This document shows, one piece after another, positions 33,901 through 39,615 of a stretch of DNA of 64,000 nucleotides. Source of the DNA: Candidatus Woesearchaeota archaeon (lineage in GTDB: Archaea > Nanobdellota > Nanobdellia > Woesearchaeales > UBA9642). The stretch is from positions 384,330 to 448,329 of the forward strand of contig QZIT01000005.1 in NCBI GenBank assembly GCA_003599145.1, in the 5' to 3' direction. Made by a program: the position numbers and the translations under genes. Position 1 is the first letter of the stretch, and each line of letters starts with the position of its first letter. Below the pieces are notes generated by a model, which was not told where the DNA came from, ran no database searches, and saw nothing but the letters and a program-made list of their open reading frames with translations.

Positions 33901-36727
33901 AATCACGAGCTATAATGACAATAATCTCAGTCCTGAAAGCTGTTATAATTACCAATTTGAAGTGAGCGATAACGTTTACAACACCATTAATTACACCAAC
34001 CCTGATTGGGCATATTATGCAGGATGTCCTTCTTCAATAGCTGACTGGACCATCAGCGCTGGACAAACGCAAATCTGCGAAAATATGACGATGGTGGTAA
34101 GCAATAGTTTAATATTGGAAAATATCGGAATGCTCATATTAAGAAATGTAACGCTTTACGTCAACAACACAGACAACAGAGGCATACTGCACATCGAAAA
34201 TGAATCAGTCATTTGGATAAGAACAAACTTCAGTATTGGGGGAAATCCAGAAGACCCAGAATTGCCATCATACGAAGACGGCTGGCTTTATGTAAACAAA
34301 AGCACCTTAAGAATGAACGGAACATTTGATGGCGAAAGCAACATCGTCATCAGGGCAGCAACAGGTTATGGTGAAGTTAAAATCACCAATAGCAACATCA
34401 CTAACGGCGATAATCCTGCAGCAAACTACGGATTCTATACACTGTCCTTAAGCTTACTGGGCAGCTTTAAAATGGAAAACAGCACCGTAAGCCATGCAGG
34501 ATGGAGCAATACCTATAGGCAAAGAGGCTTAGAATTTAGCACCTATAGCGCTGGCGCTCCTATCGTTATCAACGGAAACAACTTCACTAACAATTATATA
34601 GCAATAGCCATCTTTAACGATTTATATGGCGCGTTTATTGAAAACAACACATTTACAAACAACACTGCAGGCGTTTTTCTTGGAACATCAGCTTCAAAAG
34701 GAGTCAATCTCAAGAACAACTTATTTCTGAATACCAACGGAAGTGTTTTAGGAGCTATTTATATCAATAGATTGAATCACAACTTAACCAACATCACCAT
34801 CAAAAACACGGGCAATTATTCCATAATATTTTCAAATAATGCAGAAAACGTCACTTTAAGAAATGTGCTATTGCAAAATAACACGTATGGATTATACCTT
34901 AATGGAAGCAGGCTTATCCGCATAAGCAACTCAACCATCAATGAATCGCTCTATGCAGATATCGCGTTTAACGGAGTGGAAAGAAGCAATCTCACTGCAG
35001 AAAACACCACGTTCAGAAAAGACAATGTTTCCTTTAGCAGTTGCACGGATTTGCAAGATGAATGCTTCCTCGATGTCTATTGGTATGCCAATGTAAAAGT
35101 CAATACGACGTTTGATGCAGGGCTAACAGGAGCAAATGTTTCCATAGCAAACCTACAAGGAACAACTAATTTCAACCAGCCAACAGACAGTAATGGCTAT
35201 ACCAACACATCTATTATTAGGGAATACTGGAATAATGGAACATGGATTTTAAATGCAACCCCCCACGTCTTTAATGCAAGCTATCCTCCTTATCCAAATC
35301 AATCAAAAAGTGTAATAGTAAATCAGTCGCTTGTTTATAATTTCACCATGCAAAGCTTGCCATCGTACAGCGCAGTAGTCATTACACCAACGCCTGTTGT
35401 TGTTCAGCAAGTGATGAGCTGTTATGCAAACTTTATCGATTTAGAACAAACACTGATAAATGTTTCATTCATCTGGTTTAGAAATGGAACGCAAAACAAC
35501 AGCTGGAATGCAACAGTTGAAGGTTCCAATGCGACAAACATTTACACTACGCTTAACATAACAGGAACGAATTTATCTCTTGGCGATAACTGGACCTGCA
35601 GCGCAAGAGCTCACGATGGATTCAATTACACTGATTGGTATAACAGCACAACGATAACTGTGCAAAACGGAGTTCCAAGCATTGTCAATGTTGCAATTAC
35701 TCCAACAACGCCTAATCACGCAGACAACTTGAACTGTTCAGTAAACGTCTCAGATACAGATTTATTGGTAAACGTCAGCTATATCTGGTATTTCAACGGA
35801 ACACAAACGAATAATTACAATACTACGGTAGAGGCAAATCCTGCAAACCTTATTTACACTAACTTCACTGTTCCTGCATCTGCAGTCAATCTCAGCGATA
35901 ACTGGACCTGCAGCGCAAGAGCGTGTGATGCAACAGGATGCAGCAATTGGACAAATAGCTCTACGGTTACTATTATCAATAACCCTCCAAATAGCGTAAC
36001 GCTTTTCAAACCAACAAATGGAAATACTACTATTCATGAAAGAAACACGACGTTTGAATGGGTTAATACAACAGATACAGAAGGAGATTCCTTGACCTAT
36101 CAAATCAACGTAACCACTGCTGACAGTGTTGACTGCACAGGAACAAGCTTCAACGTAACAGGAATTTCTGCAAACACCACAGTTTCTCCTCAAGAGCTGT
36201 GCGTCAGAACAGAAATGGGCTCTGTCAATTATTACAATTGGTCAGTAAGAGCTTGTGATCAATGGAACTGCAGTGCATGGGCAAATGTCTGGAATTTCAG
36301 CATTGAACCTTGGGTTGTTATAACGTTCATTAACGACAGCATCAATTTCGGAACCCTTACGATTGACCAGACAGAAGACACCGAAGATGGAAGTCCAACG
36401 CCATTCATACTGCGAAATGATGGTAATGTAAAATCAGACTTGGTTAATGTTAGTGCAAACCAAAGCTTATGGACAACAGAAGCATTGGGAACAAACTATA
36501 CGCAAATTAAGGCAGCAAACAGAACAGAGCCTGGAAGCATCAATGGCACAGGCTCGTTGATTAACTGGACTAATCTGACAGCAGCCAATCAATCCATTAT
36601 CTATCAGTTGAATTATAACGACAGCAGGGATACTGCAGATATTGATGTTAAAGTCACTGTTCCAACATTTGAACCTGCTGGAAATAAAATAACCTCGCTG
36701 ATATTTTACTGGGAGCAAACATGGTAA
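21917..36727 (+). CDS. Giant membrane-anchored subtilase/LamG/beta-helix surface protein
   Basis: A 4,936-residue single frame. It has a charged cytosolic segment (1-72; R-L-K-K-G-L-I-T-A-D-D-Y resembles SHOCT), one TM helix (about 73-92), then an extracellular region. Domains in order: an Asn/Thr tract (about 175-365); an S8 subtilase with D663 (V-D-T-G-I-D), H692 (G-H-G-T), N779 and S841 (G-T-S-I-S); two LamG-like domains (about 975-1180, 1275-1490); an Ig-like region; a NosD-type beta-helix (about 1850-2260); a third LamG (about 2380-2585); a DNRLRE-like domain (about 2600-2800); a fourth LamG (about 2830-2995); Cys-rich parts; a second Ig-plus-beta-helix block (about 3805-4375); Ig-like repeats; and a terminal beta domain. 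There is no C-terminal TM. It is probably a self-processing adhesin for cell contact or glycan binding. Confidence 0.95.
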   Translation: MIAQLEREREQFIRNREYYVQRLKKGLITADDYKHLIQMMTSGKTDAEYLTDLNQKIARERKQEKSFFHHHKTAMVLIALVVFLGLFAVLFKGNITGLVTYGEEQNTTINSNFSTGTYVFDLQNITGLSITGKVYGETAKIYAIKEGKKYLIYQKEKDSNLITGNVVEEIIARDLENNTLENITAQPIDDQENITQEANVTINETALNETIPDGEINQTIPENISENMTDNETINNTIGITVNETINITIDEPINTTLNATFNETINETVPLNQTTIENITINESVNESIDINLTENETVDIINDTTNITVNINVTTNITINTTANTTANITANQTINNTFNATANATINITVNQTENITLNASENETNIAYQITPFTHACVETCSLPLNTIILEIETDGFIEIEQLHYTQENITEDANITAFKEKFDKAIVIKDIKLKKQILGLGEQGYDISIESLDNQTTATLEPENIDSVQHIKIISKNEKTLSDIFAVTPTNGKATIQLAKIGLAKGILQCELFNFEADTCNNWIATEIAFNDYGNYAEFTVNALGVYAIEIESGKVELNVLQEIAKKGSARIIVVPEKPAVNDVQKVLEAEKTADIVQTGTIQNNNIIDLENDPAVARVVLDQQVNVLLHEAIPLINGNVSTYGFTVNGSGINICIVDTGIDSSLIPVTAEYNFLTNDSNAEDDNGHGTQIANVMYAIAPASALYSAKVIDSSGQGYESNVLRGLQWCMDNGVDIISLSIGAGSYDGFCDSNIVAEKVNDAVAQGIVVIAATGNDYGSNLKAPSCAINATRVSATDKSDVIADFANVNLITDIFAPGKDITTKTIGNNDITVSGTSISVPFVTAGTALLLEQETLAPSDVKYRLRSTGKPIAYTQDNIIINISRIDIYNLLTNNVTNIPYDYFNTSQSNQTEQNQTYTISTVPTHSTPLIEPLEPGDNQSFVCYNQSTSDAEGDAVTNIYNWRINNTPIMLLNLPFDTNVSGHGSSVKDYSGYGNNGTLNGTTIYTMGKIGGGYHFNKSRSNYINVTKASLLLVENFTMTFWYYIDETVSITHTPYFVNKGTGTLGIRIGSVNGLPGMRTELDAEDLEGSISSTVNNMWYMYALACNATSCSTYINGTFDVQSAGKPTNLQTYDLTIGVGATSAVNRLNGTMDEFKIFNRTLTADQILQIYNDELNNRTNRTIVMNETFPSDNWTCEITPNDKSGDGITRNVSTVIQVNTTPTHTTPTLSTSVPTFSANFTCYNQSTTAYDGKTASNVYNWLVDNVSITVLNLPLDHNISSTASGALKDYSGYNNNGTLAGTAPVWASNGKVGGGYNFSGDRITVTDHTSLDTTTAFTVEVWAFPSTVSSPHDIIGKYAWSDGQGLFQVRQFNAELRAYLIEGTTIQIVNATSFFTINTWHHIVVVYNSSNITIYKNGVWAANYDPTLSFLPTNTNVVIGAAADTGTANYFSGVIDHVKIYNRSLSGNQIAQLYAETSAGKTDNSTITDLETVDSGTHEWVCEVTPLDYQRAGMTKNVTATTSPDTTAPTCSISVIDETSNFAFVSGNRVYYTNKSSGSFTVTVSASDAQSSIDTVTFPSTVDNGGGDRDAAYSWQYNWTTADNANYTNANITVNDSNGNVGSCLFNVTFDYVAPSGGSINYSNSVINFKSHLINVSVGLDDLSGISEGNATAWIYRQNASYSQSTFTCGSYGAFERISDNTTTKSQVNDSTLTYFYCYKYIYTVTDNVNNSVNYTSSNVVVVDPCSRTTGDWFVNETLVCENRTGSNKISIPSNTLTVGINGTLSFMNVHFEINHTIIKGNFTYKHSKNDVSSTASQMWAYGDTNITGKLVLENVSMYNNDFNQNYGITVNGTMIINSSSNVTTYDGDSTQFIFQVYNGSTFIAKDSALSYMGKSPAGLWINASSQLINNTINEELTTGSNYVQIYSKHNIIENNTFYGSNNAQLLLQLNFVSNTTLKNNTLQSKIGSDMVSLTNSENNTITGNLFWNKHFNSFNNEELALSIASSSSGNNITNNKFYGGGLGIAVQGTNMRIVNNTFVNVSSDSDTAEYGYGAVYGNSGSLVLENNTVNSSYRGFLIMLNNTKVISNNFFNISNVAIFVSSVNNTNITNNLLENNSNGIFVYNASFTFVENNTLKNNTIAGINVSDTTAVNIIQKNIITKTTHAIHLKQANHTNITNNTLENNTQGIVILGYTNFTSILYNTILNNTKAGINISVNATNNTIQYNNIHNNSDANVVYAFANTQSLNVSALYQWWGTTNETIIEQYLLHSVDSSSYGTISYCPYLISAYPDGAIAEAETSQCMCTAAFSYRGGNVYFNATAFEAQSQINASCCGNQYAENIFSRVCISGCTSSSSDIACCDALNNEITPYTSQGTVLIYHFSEGTGTTTADNSGYNNTGTITKGLWNEGKFGSGLNVSNNSYVTRADAGSYGLNITNSITLEAWVKLDKLPTAASYFAVIDKKSGTAGYSLDITNETYNYSARIYLLNTGTSIKVNSTTNVTTGTWYYLAGVFNGTVTRLYVNGVLESEMNQTATIGTTTNSLRIAADATPANYFNGTVDEVRISNYAKSEREISDEYRRRNQLLVCHFNNGTGTTINLPANTTYNGDGTYTTTYQPGPDDGKDNYLWAAFTDTNYGTSSSLLVYKNFDSNALVEFNITDIMNINSSISVVNATFFVYKFDSNSGSRNSKVWRIAKNWSEATSSWTNASAGDPWSTAGGDMGSAEYDSISSTAPVWDPFNVTNLTKEWINGTYANYGFLIKGGGLTTDDQTFYSSDYPTDATLRPKLTITYTLNNANISCEDGEMPTVSVFLNQSGKIKEGVLFNISSMHRLKFNTTNNYNNTVGTVMFWIKPSWNGYDNGQYYLFVADNSTSNYGNRRELFKASNNSLILRVYNATGNDTNVTYDVSGWAANTWYFVAASWNQSNMSLYINETMVASTNTAEVPTGTGTYFYIGNRENLSQPANATFDELAIYQDVFSSSEMSDFYSKATNNVYDAVCYNGLTCIAGNTSLISTASGIANRDDSQVYCEAGNSYSCTNYSWLSNLASPICCGDDTSENTITRTCDGTSYCTTDTTDRACCTSTDQCVYNGVCHATNTHNYTGANTSYCVNGQWTAPLPPIIINATDNTSNGVIGPGHTVNFSIFWSPQTNNANASILILRNMSTDQCNYVNRSACMCSQNVTVGDPTIYQNGSCTYSVQPSDGSSITWYPRICNSNNQCTSIFISDYWFNDTVNNKAYRGNTTNETPPNASFSGLEFNETAYTNINLSDNVRASVSLSVNEGVMGYNVMDFRFKINENVSDIGSIQIHFEGYSTEGTGGLPPGAAPENSDDMSIVLHNITANNLTSNLQTACSQATGCRNIDYQMDYNITSDFDDFVNSTNHLRFLAYEYDDNYKPPAQTCPYLYVWNGTDYQFILDVGFGMLGRGLSVSETTNFSAPLPYNRDYVLIQGAALVNENNSYHLKISEELNEITYLDSVAVYAIDHAKDIAVYPDFRTTGIVYTVNKTLQEPLACQDALGIDCREKIKSLDAAAWNQTEDNRFIMFELPAMDSAKEQKLVIRNSYHREREDAEIAYPYPPVLEFLKNNEWTAFGNIDNIEESYNLQIPKMKTTVINITGINSSVVRIRYPEGDVLGTVDFIGVDNTNQQNIVKTKLTMKRAELKINEYSAAHPGITGNLTRLGDVFNLIHKADDTFVIMNRGDYVDFTFDALEENQDTERDFILAGVSYYKQDQNPYGKNILPLPFANMSSYPYNQSLEQHPNMSFYREYNSRPETRHNSLYADRVNITVISRMGILSLDTTPPACNIKTIQFSRNYSFYNITAGTYSIYYNNKSSGHFNVSINSSDNIGMSAITLFPNTTTWGGYNYNTTYTTGINWTYNFSTANNTNHTAALVYVFDSVNNQANCSFNVYVDYLPPSGGSINITTAKNQTIYTQPVGLSLSAGTDDLSGINPSYAVKKIYRRNGTYSNPTTCTDSWSAWSVINETTETITSYNDNNLSPESCYNYQFEVSDNVYNTINYTNPDWAYYAGCPSSIADWTISAGQTQICENMTMVVSNSLILENIGMLILRNVTLYVNNTDNRGILHIENESVIWIRTNFSIGGNPEDPELPSYEDGWLYVNKSTLRMNGTFDGESNIVIRAATGYGEVKITNSNITNGDNPAANYGFYTLSLSLLGSFKMENSTVSHAGWSNTYRQRGLEFSTYSAGAPIVINGNNFTNNYIAIAIFNDLYGAFIENNTFTNNTAGVFLGTSASKGVNLKNNLFLNTNGSVLGAIYINRLNHNLTNITIKNTGNYSIIFSNNAENVTLRNVLLQNNTYGLYLNGSRLIRISNSTINESLYADIAFNGVERSNLTAENTTFRKDNVSFSSCTDLQDECFLDVYWYANVKVNTTFDAGLTGANVSIANLQGTTNFNQPTDSNGYTNTSIIREYWNNGTWILNATPHVFNASYPPYPNQSKSVIVNQSLVYNFTMQSLPSYSAVVITPTPVVVQQVMSCYANFIDLEQTLINVSFIWFRNGTQNNSWNATVEGSNATNIYTTLNITGTNLSLGDNWTCSARAHDGFNYTDWYNSTTITVQNGVPSIVNVAITPTTPNHADNLNCSVNVSDTDLLVNVSYIWYFNGTQTNNYNTTVEANPANLIYTNFTVPASAVNLSDNWTCSARACDATGCSNWTNSSTVTIINNPPNSVTLFKPTNGNTTIHERNTTFEWVNTTDTEGDSLTYQINVTTADSVDCTGTSFNVTGISANTTVSPQELCVRTEMGSVNYYNWSVRACDQWNCSAWANVWNFSIEPWVVITFINDSINFGTLTIDQTEDTEDGSPTPFILRNDGNVKSDLVNVSANQSLWTTEALGTNYTQIKAANRTEPGSINGTGSLINWTNLTAANQSIIYQLNYNDSRDTADIDVKVTVPTFEPAGNKITSLIFYWEQTW
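22440..23010 (+). repeat. Low-complexity Asn-x-Thr tract in the giant protein gene
   Basis: About 190 codons dominated by Asn, Thr, Ile and Glu, with N-E-T-I-N, N-I-T-V-N and N-A-T type units one after another. Nearly every few residues makes an N-x-T/S sequon. It lies just outside the membrane, between the TM helix and the protease, like a glycosylated stalk. The DNA shows matching imperfect repeats of AAC-ATA-ACG types. Confidence 0.8.
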
Positions 36728-37992
36728 TGAAGAAAAAATGGATGATGGCTATTTTCATAGTGGTAGCTATGGCTGTGATGATAGACCAAGTTGCTGCCTT
36801 AGGTGTTGCTCCAAGCAGAGACTTAATTGATTTCTCTCCTGGACAAAAGACACTTACTGCCAGGATAATCAATAACGACCATAAAGATATGCGCATTGCC
36901 CTGTATCCAAAAGGGGATTTAGAGCAATATGTACAGATTGACAATCCTATTATTACGGTAAAGGCAGATGAATCAGAAAAATCATTCACCTATACTATTA
37001 ATTTGCCCGATAAACTAGAACCAGGAACGCAAAAAGTGGGAATTATTTTAGTTGAACTTCCTGAAACGTTTGTTGAAAGCGATGATAACTTATTAGTAAG
37101 CGATGAAAATGCCATTTTATTTGCAAACAAGAAAAAAGACGCCCTTATCAGCGCAACCACTGCAGTCATTTATCAATTAGGTGTAAGAGTTCCTTATCCT
37201 GATACCTATATTGAAAGCGGCCTGTATGTAACAGAAGGCAAGATAGGAGATCTATTTACTTTCACTATTCCTTTGGTTAATAGAGGTGAAAAAGCAACAA
37301 GTGTGTATGCAGATATTGTGATAAAAGGCCCAACGAATGAAGAAATTGCCAGATTCAAAACAGAAACCATAACTCTTGAAGGATTAAAAGAAGGAAAATT
37401 GCAGTACAGCTGGAAGGCAGATGTAAACCAAGGTTCTTACATTGCAGAAGCAGTGGTGCATTACAATGGAAAAGTCATTGAATTAAACAAAAAATTCGGA
37501 GTGGGAAATCTTTTCATAGAAATCCAAGACTTAAAAGTGGACAGCTTTAAATTAGGTGGCATAGCTAAATTTGATGTGTATCTGAAAAACCAGTGGAATG
37601 AACCTATCAAAGACGTTTATGGCGAATTAAAAGTGCTTGATAAAGATGGCAATAGCATTAATAGCTTTAAAACCTTGAGTACAGATATTCCAAGCTATGG
37701 AGATGCAACGATTAACGGCTATTGGGATACCACAGGAGTAGATGTAGGCAGCTATGATGTCAGAGTTATCTTAAATTACGCAGGCAAAACATCTGAAAAG
37801 CTTTTCCAGACAGTTGTTGGCATAGATAAAATACAAGTAGGCAGTACAACAGGAAAAGTTACTGGAGATAAAGGAGGAGGAAGCAACATATCCTTGCTGA
37901 TTATTTTAATTGCTGTTTTGATTGCTATCAATATAGGCTGGTTTGTATTCTTCAGAAAAAGAATGAAAAAGCCTCCTGTAAGCACTGGTTAA
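36721..37992 (+). CDS. Secreted Ig-like protein with C-terminal membrane anchor
   Basis: A 423-residue protein: signal peptide (hydrophobic residues about 7-27), an N-terminal beta domain that begins L-G-V-A-P-S-R-D-L-I-D-F-S-P-G, reminiscent of PapD-like chaperone or archaeal surface Ig domains, two further beta domains, and a C-terminal TM (about 390-412) with a basic tail. It overlaps the giant gene's stop by seven bases (ATG-G-TAA-TG), with GGGAG five bases upstream, so it is translationally coupled. The 397-residue protein downstream has the same plan and a matching late segment (D-V-Y-x-x-L-K and Y-W-D-T). I infer that both help assemble or stabilise the surface proteins. Confidence 0.82.
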   Translation: MVMKKKWMMAIFIVVAMAVMIDQVAALGVAPSRDLIDFSPGQKTLTARIINNDHKDMRIALYPKGDLEQYVQIDNPIITVKADESEKSFTYTINLPDKLEPGTQKVGIILVELPETFVESDDNLLVSDENAILFANKKKDALISATTAVIYQLGVRVPYPDTYIESGLYVTEGKIGDLFTFTIPLVNRGEKATSVYADIVIKGPTNEEIARFKTETITLEGLKEGKLQYSWKADVNQGSYIAEAVVHYNGKVIELNKKFGVGNLFIEIQDLKVDSFKLGGIAKFDVYLKNQWNEPIKDVYGELKVLDKDGNSINSFKTLSTDIPSYGDATINGYWDTTGVDVGSYDVRVILNYAGKTSEKLFQTVVGIDKIQVGSTTGKVTGDKGGGSNISLLIILIAVLIAINIGWFVFFRKRMKKPPVSTG

Positions 37993-38040
37993 TGAAAAAA
38001 GAGAAAACTTTATATAGGACTATGTTCAGTATTTTGTACT

Positions 38041-38301
38041 ATGGGTGCAGAGGAGACTATAGACAGAAAGGTCGAAAAGCCAGATCTTTCTCAGAAAACT
38101 ATTGTAGTATTAGTTGTGCTTACCATATTAATCTCTATCTTAGGAACCTTAAGCGTCATGTATGAATATGGCAGCATCAAGGTAACTACCCAAACAGAAC
38201 CAAAAACAAGCCAAGCGAGCGTCAAATTAAATATCATCAGCCCTGAAGAGTTACAGCCAAAAACTTCAACAGGGCAAGTCATATTGGAAATAAAAAAATA
38301 A
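38041..38301 (+). CDS. Short single-TM protein, minimal paralogue of the next two
   Basis: An 86-residue protein with a cytosolic acidic/basic start, one TM (about 20-42; L-V-V-L-T-I-L-I-S-I-L-G-T), and an extracellular linker ending G-Q-V-I-L-E-I-K-K. The TM and the ending match the corresponding parts of the next two proteins (G-N-V-T-L-E-I-S-K), which then continue for about 150 more residues. It looks like a version that stops before the beta domain. A TATA box (CTTTATATAGG, about 38009-38019) lies upstream, so this is a second internal promoter of the cluster. Confidence 0.75.
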   Translation: MGAEETIDRKVEKPDLSQKTIVVLVVLTILISILGTLSVMYEYGSIKVTTQTEPKTSQASVKLNIISPEELQPKTSTGQVILEIKK

Positions 38302-38311
38302 AGGTGATTAC

Positions 38312-38965
38312 ATGGATATCTCAAACAAAACTCTTGCATTATTTTTGGTAGCGGCAATCATTGTTTCCATAGCAGGAACATTTATCAGCCTGCAGAAAAT
38401 AGGAAAATTTGAGCAAGCAAGCATCACAGGCTATGCTACAAACTATACAGGAAACGTTACGCTTGAAATTTCTAAAAACGCATCGTTGATTTTCACGATA
38501 AGCAGCATAAACTGGGGAACAGGCAGTGTTGCAGGAGGTTCTTATTGTGAATTATGGACAAACGGTTCTGGATTTAACTCAGCAGGATGCATAGGCTTCA
38601 GCACCATTCCCAGCACATCGTCATTAGTTATTGAAAACGATGGACAAGTACACTTAAACGTTACCATGAACTCCTCGGTAAATGAAACAGGATTCTTCGG
38701 TTCCTACATTGCTGCACATAAACTGCAATGGCAGGTTTTAGAAAATGAAACCAACAGTTGCTTCGGAGGAACAGTAAGCCCATCAGCTTTTACCAATGTT
38801 TCTGTAGCGTCAATGGCATCAGCGGCGATTGTTTGCGATTACCTCAACTTTACTGATAGCAAAGACTCCCTTTTAGTTAATGTCTTTGTGAACTTTACTG
38901 ATTTGACGTCTCAAGGTCAGAAAAATGCGACCTTTATAGCATTGGGAACGCAAATAGGAACGTAA
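38312..38965 (+). CDS. Single-TM surface protein, possible TasA-like subunit, copy 1
   Basis: A 217-residue protein: N-terminal TM (about 7-30), I-T-G-Y linker, then an extracellular beta domain with I-N-W-G-T-G-S-V, four Cys (two near C-E-L-W-T-N-x-S-G-F-N-S-A-G-C and two later), V-I-E-N-D-G-Q-V-H-L-N-V-T, and many sequons. The pattern of an I-x-F/W-G-x-x strand followed by an N-D-G segment is like the TasA/camelysin fold, which forms fibres in bacteria and bundling pili in some archaea; this is an inference. SD-like GGTGAT lies 6 bases upstream of the ATG. Tandem paralogue of the next gene. Confidence 0.78.
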   Translation: MDISNKTLALFLVAAIIVSIAGTFISLQKIGKFEQASITGYATNYTGNVTLEISKNASLIFTISSINWGTGSVAGGSYCELWTNGSGFNSAGCIGFSTIPSTSSLVIENDGQVHLNVTMNSSVNETGFFGSYIAAHKLQWQVLENETNSCFGGTVSPSAFTNVSVASMASAAIVCDYLNFTDSKDSLLVNVFVNFTDLTSQGQKNATFIALGTQIGT

Positions 38966-38967
38966 AC

Positions 38968-39612
38968 ATGGAAAACAAAACGCTTCTTTTTTTATTAGTT
39001 CTAACTATTGCTATTTCTCTCTTGGGAACAGCAGTGACGCTGAGTAAAGTAGGAAAAATACAACTGCAGCCATTGCAAAAAACAACAGGACTTGCCCAAA
39101 GCGATATAGGAAATGTAACTTTAAATATCCAAAAAAATGCGTCGTTGATTTTTGTCATAAACTCGGTAAACTGGAGTTCTGGAAGTGTAGATACGCTAAC
39201 AGGCTACTGCGAACTGTGGACAAATCTTTCTGGATTCAACTCTGCAGGATGCATAGGTTTTTCAACGGTAACAGAAAACCAGACATTAGTCATCGAAAAC
39301 GATGGACAAGTACACTTAAACGTTACGCTTAACTCTTCAGTCAATGCAACAGGATTTATGGGAGAAACAGGTGCCATGTTCCAATGGAAAATAAACGAAA
39401 ATGAAACCAACAGTTGCTTCGGAGGAACAGTAAGCCCAACAACATTCACCAACGTATCAGTAGCACCTGCAGCAAACATCTGTGATATGCTCAACTTTAC
39501 AGATACAAAAGACACGCTCAGGGTTGATTTGTTTGTTAACTTCACGATTAATGCTCCTCAGGGTCAAAAGAACGCAACCTTCACCGCATTAGGAACGCAA
39601 ACAGGCACATGA
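38968..39612 (+). CDS. Single-TM surface protein, possible TasA-like subunit, copy 2
   Basis: A 214-residue paralogue of the preceding protein with the same TM (L-L-V-L-T-I-A-I-S-L-L-G-T), the same Cys positions and the same sequence order. At the DNA level two blocks are identical to copy 1: 32 bases (39294-39325 versus 38633-38664) and 42 bases (39397-39438 versus 38741-38782). These point to recent duplication or gene conversion. It begins two bases after the previous stop. Confidence 0.78.
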   Translation: MENKTLLFLLVLTIAISLLGTAVTLSKVGKIQLQPLQKTTGLAQSDIGNVTLNIQKNASLIFVINSVNWSSGSVDTLTGYCELWTNLSGFNSAGCIGFSTVTENQTLVIENDGQVHLNVTLNSSVNATGFMGETGAMFQWKINENETNSCFGGTVSPTTFTNVSVAPAANICDMLNFTDTKDTLRVDLFVNFTINAPQGQKNATFTALGTQTGT

Positions 39613-39615
39613 ACA

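Noticed and set aside
35762-36193. Long antisense reading frames inside the giant gene (this one 143 codons, others such as 23683-24060)
   Set aside because: They lie opposite repetitive Asn/Thr codons, which rarely give stops in antisense. They have no promoter and no recognisable domain.
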